A stretch of DNA of 10,976 bases from Bacteroidales bacterium UBA5235 (GTDB lineage: Bacteria > Bacteroidota > Bacteroidia > Bacteroidales > VadinHA17), in NCBI GenBank assembly GCA_002409145.1, contig DHUL01000054.1, positions 3,641-14,616 on the forward strand, read 5' to 3'. Positions 1-5,997 of the stretch are shown one piece after another (position 1 is the stretch's first letter; every line of letters starts with the position of its first letter). Position numbers and translations under genes: made by a program. The notes beneath the pieces were generated by a model. It searched no databases and was not told the origin of the DNA. It saw only the letters and a program-made list of their open reading frames with translations.

Positions 1-82
1 GCATTCTCTTCTGTGAGCCGGGTTGCATTCCTGTCCGGAGAGATAGTTACGCTTCTGCCTGCAAACCTTTGATCTGAATTAT

Positions 83-90
83 TACCTTTG
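83..90 (+). promoter_or_regulatory. Candidate Bacteroidota -7 promoter box
   Basis: The bases TACCTTTG match the Bacteroidota primary-sigma -7 consensus TAnnTTTG exactly, 47 bases before the ATG at 138. No convincing TTTG-type -33 box stands at the usual spacing: the nearby TTTG at 68-71 is only 11 bases upstream. If real, transcription would start near 96-97 and the message would begin with the CCCGGC/GCCGGG hairpin. Confidence 0.3.
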
Positions 91-125
91 GGGACAGTCC
101 CGGCTTTTTTGCCGGGCGCCCAAAG
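86..125 (+). promoter_or_regulatory. Stem-loop in the leader just before the oxidoreductase gene
   Basis: Two nested inverted repeats are visible. The inner stem is CCCGGC (99-104) with GCCGGG (111-116) around a loop of six T. The outer arms are CTTTGGG (86-92) and CCCAAAG (119-125), separated from the inner stem by an unequal internal loop (six and two bases). The structure ends 12 bases before the ATG at 138. The T-run is in the loop, not after the stem, so it is not a standard intrinsic terminator. It could be a 5' leader hairpin affecting mRNA stability or translation, or part of the 3' end of an upstream transcript. Confidence 0.45.
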
Positions 126-137
126 AGAAATCAGATC

Positions 138-1484
138 ATGAGCAACAGAAGAGATTTTGTCAGAAACAGCCTCCTCGCATCTGCCGGGATAGCCGGCCTG
201 GGACAGGTGACATCACTTTACGGCGCCACCGGAAGAAGGGTGCACCCCTCCGATAAAATACGGGTGGCGCTGATAGGCGGCCGCAACATGGGCTGGTCAA
301 ACCTGGAGACATTCCTGAAATTTCCACAGGTGGAGTGTGTCTCCATTTGCGACATCGATAACGAGTGGCTTTACAAAAGGGCTGCCGATACTGAAAAGAT
401 TTCAGGGAAGCGGCCGTCCCAGATTGTGAAGGACTGGCGAAGGGTTATGGACAACCCCGATGTGGATGCTGTCATCATTGGCACCCCCGATTACTGGCAC
501 TGCCTGCAGGCCATCGCCGCCATGGAGGCGGGGAAGGATGTCTATTGCGAAAAACCCCTTGCCAACTCAATCGCTGAATGTGATGCCATGGTCAGGGCCG
601 CCCGGAAACACAGGCGTGTGGTACAGACGGGCCAGTGGCAGCGGAGTGATCCTCACTGGCAAGATGCCGTTGCCTTCATTCACTCAGGGAAACTTGGGCG
701 GATCAGGACAGTAAAGGTATGGGCGTACATGATCTGGAAGAAGACACTTCCCGTTCAGCCTGACGGACCGGTGCCGCCGGGAGTGGACTATGAAATGTGG
801 CTCGGGCCGGCCAGGCACAGGCCATTCAACCCCAACCGCTTCCACTATAACTTCAGGTATTTCTGGGATTACGCCGGAGGCCTGATGTCAGACTGGGGGG
901 TGCACCTCCTTGACTATGCGCTGCTTGGAATGAAGGCTGACCTGCCGAAAGCAGTGTATACTGCCGGAGGAAAATTTGCATATCCTGGTGATGCCATGGA
1001 AACGCCGGATACCCTGCTGGCATCATATGTCTACGATGACTTCACCATAAGCTGGGATCACGCCTGCGGCATTAAAGACGGTCCATACGGGAGAGAGCAC
1101 GGCCTGGCATTCATCGGCGAGAACGGCACTCTTGTGCTTGACCGCAATGGCTGGGAAGTTATCCCGGAAGTTGACTCGGCCCCACGCATGGAAGCAGTGC
1201 CTCTTCAGAAGAAGTCGGAGCAGGTGGAGGGTCAGGCTGTCGCTGGCGGCGGACTTGCTTCCCACATTGCCAACTTCCTTGATTGCATTACATCCCGCCA
1301 GCTGCCAAACGCTGATGTTGAAATAGGGGCCCGTGTAGCTAAACTGACACACATGGCTAACGTCTCATGCAGGCTCGGCAAACCCCTCACCTGGGACAAT
1401 GCAGCAAACAAATTCGGCGAGGATGACGCAAATGCGCTTATGAAGCCATATTACAATGAACCATGGATATTTCCCAAGTATTAA
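138..1484 (+). CDS. Tat-exported Gfo/Idh/MocA family NAD(P)-dependent sugar oxidoreductase
   Basis: The protein has 448 residues. It begins with a twin-arginine signal (RRDFVRNS at residues 4-11, followed by a short Ala/Gly-rich hydrophobic stretch to about 30), so it is probably exported folded with its cofactor. The Rossmann domain covers about 40-165: beta strand RVALIGG with a glycine-rich loop at 47-52 whose second Gly is Arg, then the family hallmark EKP at 138-140 in DVYCEKPLAN. The C-terminal alpha/beta domain carries the GGLMSDWGVHLLD motif at 247-259, whose Asp252 and His256 occupy the usual active-site positions. Family members oxidise or reduce sugars, often at C3. The next gene, 17 bp downstream, encodes a DUF1080 lipoprotein; this pairing suggests that the enzyme makes 3-keto-glycosides for cleavage. 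The exact substrate cannot be read from the sequence. The start is supported by the Tat signal; AAAGAG at 122-127 is a weak ribosome site. Confidence 0.9.
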   Translation: MSNRRDFVRNSLLASAGIAGLGQVTSLYGATGRRVHPSDKIRVALIGGRNMGWSNLETFLKFPQVECVSICDIDNEWLYKRAADTEKISGKRPSQIVKDWRRVMDNPDVDAVIIGTPDYWHCLQAIAAMEAGKDVYCEKPLANSIAECDAMVRAARKHRRVVQTGQWQRSDPHWQDAVAFIHSGKLGRIRTVKVWAYMIWKKTLPVQPDGPVPPGVDYEMWLGPARHRPFNPNRFHYNFRYFWDYAGGLMSDWGVHLLDYALLGMKADLPKAVYTAGGKFAYPGDAMETPDTLLASYVYDDFTISWDHACGIKDGPYGREHGLAFIGENGTLVLDRNGWEVIPEVDSAPRMEAVPLQKKSEQVEGQAVAGGGLASHIANFLDCITSRQLPNADVEIGARVAKLTHMANVSCRLGKPLTWDNAANKFGEDDANALMKPYYNEPWIFPKY

Positions 1485-1501
1485 CCTTATAATATTACTA
1501 A

Positions 1502-2848
1502 ATGAGACCAAAACTTCTTTTCCCTGCGCTCTTAATGATATTGACAGTTACAGGCTGCCGGCAGTTAGCCTGGCATGATCTCTTCAACGGCAGGGACTTT
1601 ACCGGCTTCATCCAGAAAGGGGGCAATGCACAATTCATTGTCGAAGACGGAATGATGGTTGGCATTTCAACCCCTGTAACGCCAAACAGTTTCATGTGTA
1701 CAACAGAAGAATATTCAGATTTTATACTTGAGTATGAGGTGAAGGTCGATACCCTCCTCAATTCAGGAGTTCAGATCAGGAGCCACAGCAAACTGGACGG
1801 CAGACGAACCCTGGTTTACGGGTACCAGGTAGAAATAGATCCCACTGACAGGAGCTGGAGCGGTGGAATCTATGACGAAGCCAGAAGAGGGTGGCTCTAT
1901 CCTGTCAGACCATACAACCAGGCAGCCATCGAATCTTTCAACAGGCATGACTGGAACAAATACCACGTTGAGGCCATCGGCAACAGGATCAGGACATGGG
2001 TCAACGGAGTACCGGTTGCTGATCTCCTTGATGATGCTGATTCTTCAGGGTTCATCGGTTTCCAGGTTCATGCCGTGGATCGTATACTTGCAGGCAGGCG
2101 TATTATGTGGAAGAACATCCGGATTGCCACCAGGAACCTTGAGAAACTTGCATGGCCTGACACTTCCAATATCTACCAGGCAAACTTTATCCCTAACACC
2201 CTCACCGGGCAGGAGAAGGATGATGGCTGGGAGCTTCTCTTTGATGGCACCACAACAAACGGGTGGAGAGGCGCACATAAGGATTCATTCCCCGAATCAG
2301 GATGGGTCATTGAAGACAAGTGCCTGAAAGTACTTGCTTCGGGAGGAGCAGAGTCACAGGCAGGCGGTGATATAGTAACAGTCGGCCAGTACGGTAACTT
2401 CGACCTGTCCTTTGAATTCCTGATCACTGAAGGAGCAAACAGCGGGGTGAAATACTTCGTCACCGAAAAATACGCCACAACCGGTTCGGCCATCGGGCTT
2501 GAGTACCAGATACTCGATGACCAACGTCATCCTGACGCAAAGATGGGTCGCAACGGCAACCGGACCCTCGCTTCACTCTATGATCTCATTCCTGCTGCCA
2601 ACAAGAGGTTTAACGGCGTGGGGCAATGGAATTCAGCACATATTGTTTCTTTAAACGGCCACGTTGAACACTGGCTCAATGGGTTTAAAGTACTGGAATA
2701 TGACAGGGGCAGCGATGAATACCGAAAACTTGTAAGCGAAAGCAAATACAAGGATTTTGCCGGGTTCGGCGAGGCCGAAAAAGGACATATCCTCCTTCAG
2801 GATCACGGCAACGAGGTCTGGTTCCGCAATATTAAAATCAGGCAATAG
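1502..2848 (+). CDS. Two-domain DUF1080 lipoprotein (3-keto-glycoside hydrolase/lyase type)
   Basis: The 448-residue product starts with a lipoprotein signal peptide whose lipobox is VTGC, giving a lipidated Cys19. Two DUF1080 (PF06439, 3-keto-disaccharide hydrolase) beta-sandwich domains follow: about residues 24-209 (from HDLFNGRDFTGF) and 241-447 (from WELLFDGTTTNGW). Each has the expected internal order of an opening LFDG-like strand, a central NSGV strand (87-90 and 313-316), a YQ(V/I)..D core (YQVEID 108-113; EYQILDD 334-340), an IYD/LYD segment and a closing W.NIRI-type strand. Known members cleave the glycosidic bond of 3-keto-sugars. The protein sits in an apparent operon behind an exported oxidoreductase that could supply such substrates. 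There is no Shine-Dalgarno sequence, as is common in this phylum. The stop codon lies inside a 7-bp tandem repeat. Function in glycan cleavage is likely; substrate and whether both domains are active are unknown. Confidence 0.87.
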   Translation: MRPKLLFPALLMILTVTGCRQLAWHDLFNGRDFTGFIQKGGNAQFIVEDGMMVGISTPVTPNSFMCTTEEYSDFILEYEVKVDTLLNSGVQIRSHSKLDGRRTLVYGYQVEIDPTDRSWSGGIYDEARRGWLYPVRPYNQAAIESFNRHDWNKYHVEAIGNRIRTWVNGVPVADLLDDADSSGFIGFQVHAVDRILAGRRIMWKNIRIATRNLEKLAWPDTSNIYQANFIPNTLTGQEKDDGWELLFDGTTTNGWRGAHKDSFPESGWVIEDKCLKVLASGGAESQAGGDIVTVGQYGNFDLSFEFLITEGANSGVKYFVTEKYATTGSAIGLEYQILDDQRHPDAKMGRNGNRTLASLYDLIPAANKRFNGVGQWNSAHIVSLNGHVEHWLNGFKVLEYDRGSDEYRKLVSESKYKDFAGFGEAEKGHILLQDHGNEVWFRNIKIRQ

Positions 2849-2868
2849 GCAATAGGCATTAGGCAATA
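2841..2868. repeat. 7-bp tandem repeat, four units, overlapping a stop codon
   Basis: The unit GGCAATA occurs at 2841-2847, 2848-2854 and 2862-2868, with one variant GGCATTA at 2855-2861. The array begins inside the last codons of the DUF1080 gene and supplies its TAG stop (2846-2848). Because the unit is not a multiple of three, gain or loss of units would change only the extreme C-terminus, since further TAG triplets occur in the array. Confidence 0.85.
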
Positions 2869-2874
2869 GTGGGG

Positions 2875-2909
2875 AAAAAAACAGGCAGTAAAGTTAATTA
2901 CTGCCTGTT
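2875..2909 (-). terminator. Intrinsic terminator of the arabinose-release operon
   Basis: A perfect 12-bp inverted repeat (AACAGGCAGTAA at 2880-2891, TTACTGCCTGTT at 2898-2909) encloses a 6-base loop. Read on the minus strand, the hairpin runs directly into seven T (complement of A at 2875-2881), which is the classical rho-independent form. It lies about 45 bases beyond the epimerase stop. On the plus strand the hairpin is followed by ATGATTTATAA, so it may also stop transcripts from the DUF1080 gene, but less clearly. Confidence 0.85.
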
Positions 2910-2919
2910 ATGATTTATA

Positions 2920-2955
2920 AAACCAGGTCTGTCAGTTCCCGGACCTTCAGACCTG
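2920..2955 (-). terminator. Second hairpin directly after the epimerase stop codon
   Basis: CAGGTCTG (2924-2931) and CAGACCTG (2948-2955) form an 8-bp perfect stem with a 16-base loop, touching the TAA stop of the epimerase gene (2956-2958). On the minus strand it is followed by GGTTTTATAAA, a short T-run. It may act with the stronger hairpin at 2875-2909 as a double terminator, or protect the mRNA 3' end. Confidence 0.45.
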
Positions 2956-4080
2956 TTACCTGACCGAGAATTTGAATGTGGTGCTTGACAGGAAAGGCTC
3001 CTCCGGAGTCAGAATAACTGACGGGAAGGATGCCTGGTTGGGGCTGTCAGGATAATGTTGCGTCTCAAGGCAGAATCCTGATCTGTACTGGTAGACTTTG
3101 CCTCCGCTACCGACCTGGGAACCATCAAGGAAGTTGCCGGTATAGAGTTGAACACCTGGCTGGTCAGTAATAACCTGGATAACCCTGCCGGTGGAAGGAT
3201 CATAAACTTCAGCGTCAACCTGCTCAATGTTGTCAAGGACAAAGTTATGGTCATAGCCTCCTCCAAGAATAAGCTGGTCATAAGCCTCACCGATCCTCTC
3301 GCCAATAAGGTGCGGGGTACGGAAATCCAGCGGGGTGCCTTCGACGGGCCTCAGCTCTCCTGTGGGGATAAGGGTTGAATCAACGGCTGTAAATGCCGAT
3401 GCCCTGATGACAGCCTCATGATCAAGGATGTCACCTTCACCTGCACCGTGCAGGTTGAAATAGGCATGGTTTGTGATATTGATAACTGTTCTGCGGTCAG
3501 TTGTGACCTTGTAGTCCATTATTAGCTCGTCGTCATCGGTCCATGTGTAGACAACCTCTGCAACAACGTTGCCGGGGAAACCCTCTTCCATGTCAGGTTT
3601 GTTGTATGTGAACTTCACTGCAGGATAGTCAGTGTCTTTCAACACCTCGGCTGTCCAGGCTCTGCTGTGCCACCCTGTAGGGCCTCCGTGAAGTGCGTTC
3701 GCACCATTATTAAGCGCAAGGGTATACTCGACACTGTCAAGGGTGAATTTCCCCTTCGCTATGCGGTTGGCATACTGGCCGACAACCTTGCCAAAATATG
3801 CATCACCTTTAAGATAGCCGTCAAGTGTCTCATAACCAAAGGTCACATTTGCCTTGTTCCCATTTCTGTCAGGCACATTGATCTCGACTATTGCTGCACC
3901 ATAGTTGGTGAGTTTTACCACATCACCCTTGTTGTTTGTGAGTGTGAACAGGGATACTTCATTCCCTTCGAATGAACCAAAATTTTCAGTAGTTACCATC
4001 TCTTTTTTGTTTCCACATGAGCCCAGGCCAATCACGGCAAGCGCCACAGCTGTTAGTAAAATGAGTCTTTCTCTTTTCAT
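2956..4080 (-). CDS. galM: Lipoprotein aldose 1-epimerase (mutarotase)
   Basis: The enzyme interconverts the alpha and beta anomers of aldoses such as galactose, glucose or L-arabinose. From the ATG at 4080 it has 374 residues and a lipoprotein signal with lipobox LGSC (Cys22), so it acts outside the cytoplasm. The family's active-site residues are all present: Arg106 in ANRIAKG, His131 in ALHGGPTGW, His205 in TNHAYFNL, Asp277 in GYDHNF and the general-base Glu339 in CLETQHYPDS. Placed last in a set of arabinofuranosidases, it probably equilibrates L-arabinose released by them. An in-frame ATG at 4122 would add 14 residues and has AGAAGGAA just before it, a better ribosome site, but it would lengthen the signal peptide n-region oddly (MLKHIFAHIFYTNE before MKRER). 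I prefer 4080 for the clean lipoprotein signal. A strong terminator follows. Confidence 0.93.
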   Translation of the reverse strand: MKRERLILLTAVALAVIGLGSCGNKKEMVTTENFGSFEGNEVSLFTLTNNKGDVVKLTNYGAAIVEINVPDRNGNKANVTFGYETLDGYLKGDAYFGKVVGQYANRIAKGKFTLDSVEYTLALNNGANALHGGPTGWHSRAWTAEVLKDTDYPAVKFTYNKPDMEEGFPGNVVAEVVYTWTDDDELIMDYKVTTDRRTVINITNHAYFNLHGAGEGDILDHEAVIRASAFTAVDSTLIPTGELRPVEGTPLDFRTPHLIGERIGEAYDQLILGGGYDHNFVLDNIEQVDAEVYDPSTGRVIQVITDQPGVQLYTGNFLDGSQVGSGGKVYQYRSGFCLETQHYPDSPNQASFPSVILTPEEPFLSSTTFKFSVR

Positions 4081-4147
4081 TTCATTTGTGTAAAAAATAT
4101 GAGCAAATATATGTTTTAACATCGTTCCTTCTGCCAGGTTCCCCGTC

Positions 4148-5707
4148 TTAGTTCACAGTCAATACCACTACAGATGCAGGTGGTACTTTCAGGCTCAGAA
4201 TATTCTTCTTCAGACGTGCCCCATTAAAAACCCCGGGACGAACTGTCTCATCATTCTCAAAGGTGTTATGGGCATTCAGTTCCGCACCGTGAAGTATCCT
4301 TCCCGCCACCTCTGAGAATTCTCCGCCACGAAGATCGATCAGTACTTCCGACTCGCCGGAGGGATCAATATTAACCAGAGAAATGTTGACTGTACCGTTT
4401 GCATCCCTTGAAGCGGAGGCACTCAGTGACGGCACTTCCCTCCCTTCGAGGGAGTAACGGCCACAGTTGAGGTGCAGCGGAAGGAGTGTGGCATCATGGT
4501 GAACCTTGTACATCTCAAACACATGGTAGGTAGGCGTCAGAAGCATTTTGTCACCGTCAGTGAGTATCAGCGACTGGAGCACGTTAACCGTCTGGGCAAT
4601 GTTTGCCATTTTTATCCTTTGGCACCGCTCATTAAAATAATTCAGTGAAAGGCCGGCCACTATTGCATCACGCATGGTATTCTGCTGGTAGAGGAATCCC
4701 GGGTTGGTTCCCGGCTCTACATCCCACCATGTCCCCCATTCATCTACCACAAGTGCAATCCTGTGTTCAGGATCATAACTGTCCATTACGGTGATGTGCC
4801 TGTCGAGTGCCTTTTCAATATTCAGGCAACGCTCAACTGTTTCAAAATACTCCTTCTCGCTGAATTTGGTGGCAGAACCCTTATTGCTCCAGTTGGTGGT
4901 ATAATAATGAAGGGATATCCCCCACATCATATGGTGAGGGATCTTTTTCATCAGGATCTCTGTCCAGTTATAGTCGGTGGAGTTGGCTCCTCCGGCAACC
5001 TTCATCAGCCGGTTGTCACCGTAATCACGTGCATATGTTGCATAGCGCCGGTACTGATCAGCGTAGAAGTCAGCTGTCATGTTCCCGCCGCAACCCCAGT
5101 TCTCATTGCCAACGCCCCAGAATTTTACGTTCCATGGTTTATCCCTGCCGTTGCTACGACGAAGATCAGCCATCGGACTGACCCCGTCAAAATTGACATA
5201 TTCCACCCACTTAGACATCTCTTCCACTGATCCGCTGCCCACATTACCGCAGATATATGGCTCGGCCCCCAGCTGCTCGCACAGATCCAGGAACTCATGA
5301 GTCCCGAAACTGTTATCTTCCGTCACTCCTCCCCAGTGAGTGTTGATCATCCTGGGCCTCTTTTCACGGGGCCCGATGCCATCCATCCAGTGGTACTCGT
5401 CAGCGAAACAACCTCCTGGCCACCGCAAATTGGGTATCCGGGTCTTCTTCAGAGCCTCTACAACATCATTTCGGATGCCGCGGGTATTTGGCACGGCACT
5501 TCCTTCTCCCACCCAGTAACCTCCGTAGATGCAGCGTCCCAAATGCTCAGAAAAATGTCCGTATATATGACGGCTGATGGTCTCCGTCCCCATGTCGGTT
5601 TCAATAATGATATTCGCTTTTGCCGGCTCGGCTCCCTTCTGGGCCGGAGCCTCCTGTGCAAACAGTGCTAACACCGATGCTGCAGTCAGTATAAGTATTT
5701 GTTTCAT
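4148..5707 (-). CDS. Secreted GH51 alpha-L-arabinofuranosidase, compact form
   Basis: The 519-residue protein is a family 51 glycoside hydrolase, a retaining exo-enzyme that removes terminal alpha-L-arabinofuranose from arabinan, arabinoxylan or arabinogalactan. A signal peptide of about 22 residues ends in APA before Gln23 and no lipobox Cys follows, so it is probably free in the periplasm. The (beta/alpha)8 barrel begins with HIYGHFSEHLGRCIYGG (47-63), then LRWPGG (94-99). The acid/base is Glu202 in GVGNENWG and the nucleophile is Glu323 in VVDEWGTWW, the usual spacing for GH51. The last 100 or so residues form the all-beta domain typical of the family. Length matches single-domain GH51 enzymes. 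The upstream 290-bp gap is AT-rich near the start and might carry its own promoter. The gene ends 67 bp before the epimerase. A signal-peptide start at 5707 is well supported. Confidence 0.95.
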   Translation of the reverse strand: MKQILILTAASVLALFAQEAPAQKGAEPAKANIIIETDMGTETISRHIYGHFSEHLGRCIYGGYWVGEGSAVPNTRGIRNDVVEALKKTRIPNLRWPGGCFADEYHWMDGIGPREKRPRMINTHWGGVTEDNSFGTHEFLDLCEQLGAEPYICGNVGSGSVEEMSKWVEYVNFDGVSPMADLRRSNGRDKPWNVKFWGVGNENWGCGGNMTADFYADQYRRYATYARDYGDNRLMKVAGGANSTDYNWTEILMKKIPHHMMWGISLHYYTTNWSNKGSATKFSEKEYFETVERCLNIEKALDRHITVMDSYDPEHRIALVVDEWGTWWDVEPGTNPGFLYQQNTMRDAIVAGLSLNYFNERCQRIKMANIAQTVNVLQSLILTDGDKMLLTPTYHVFEMYKVHHDATLLPLHLNCGRYSLEGREVPSLSASASRDANGTVNISLVNIDPSGESEVLIDLRGGEFSEVAGRILHGAELNAHNTFENDETVRPGVFNGARLKKNILSLKVPPASVVVLTVN

Positions 5708-5724
5708 ATTAAGTATGTTCTTTG

Positions 5725-5732
5725 CTAAGATA
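5725..5732 (-). promoter_or_regulatory. Weak -7-like box before the compact GH51 gene
   Basis: On the minus strand TATCTTAG differs from the Bacteroidota TAnnTTTG box at one base and stands 17 bases before the ATG at 5707, in a markedly AT-rich stretch (5708-5770). No TTTG -33 box is visible at the right distance. It is offered only as a possible internal promoter allowing separate expression of this gene and the epimerase. Confidence 0.2.
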
Positions 5733-5770
5733 CAAACAAAAATCTAATAAATTCCTGAAGGTTCAAGGCG

Positions 5771-5992
5771 TTATGGTAATATTAAACTCAAAATCTGATG
5801 TATAGCACTTTCCGGTTTCAGGGTTATGGCCCAGCACCTGAAGTCACAATTGACCCTGTCAGGAACCTGACCATTATTCATCTCCCTGATTTCTCTCTGC
5901 CCGCCGCGGGTGACCTGCCAACCTTTTGCCAGCACTGCAAGCTTATCTTTCCCTGATTTTCCGGACCCGCCTGCAACACGCGACGGCGTCAT
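5771..5992 (-). CDS. Doubtful 73-codon open frame between the two GH51 genes
   Basis: This frame starts with an ATG only 5 bases after the stop of the large GH51 gene and ends in TAA, filling most of the 290-bp gap. I do not recognise the product. It is basic in its first half (several Lys/Arg, Gly-rich), has two Cys near residues 50-54 (NCDFRC), and shows no signal peptide, membrane segment or clear domain. No Shine-Dalgarno sequence precedes the ATG. It could be a small gene, the decayed end of a former gene, or a chance frame in an intergenic region; chance or remnant is more likely. Confidence 0.2.
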   Translation of the reverse strand: MTPSRVAGGSGKSGKDKLAVLAKGWQVTRGGQREIREMNNGQVPDRVNCDFRCWAITLKPESAIHQILSLILP

Positions 5993-5997
5993 TTGGC

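Larger units (their letters stand above)
1..137 (+). other. Upstream region of the oxidoreductase gene; possible tail of a preceding gene
   Basis: No complete gene fits here. Frame 1 is open from base 1 to a TGA at 70-72 (23 residues, ending ...LLPANL), and another plus frame is open to a TGA at 75-77, so either could be the end of an upstream gene. Neither is recognisable and both are short enough to be chance. The second half (81-125) holds a TAnnTTTG-like box and a stem-loop, listed separately. Confidence 0.3.

Noticed and set aside
99..116. The CCCGGC-T6-GCCGGG hairpin as an intrinsic terminator
   Set aside because: The T-run is in the loop and neither strand has a T-run after the stem, so the standard mechanism does not apply.
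276..293. Loss of the second Gly of the GxGxxG cofactor loop in the oxidoreductase, suggesting an inactive enzyme
   Set aside because: An Arg at this place occurs in Tat-type Gfo/Idh/MocA relatives, and the EKP and D...H motifs are intact, so inactivation is not supported.
2651..2866. A 71-codon minus-strand frame opposite the end of the DUF1080 gene
   Set aside because: Its N-terminus is merely the translated heptamer repeat and the rest is antisense to a supported domain.
2841..2868. The heptamer array as a CRISPR or phase-variation switch
   Set aside because: Units are 7 bp with no spacers, and they lie at the stop codon where length change has almost no effect on the protein.
4763..5671. 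Plus-strand frames of 73-155 codons opposite the compact GH51 gene
   Set aside because: They overlap a well-supported GH51 coding sequence and show no signal peptide or family motif.
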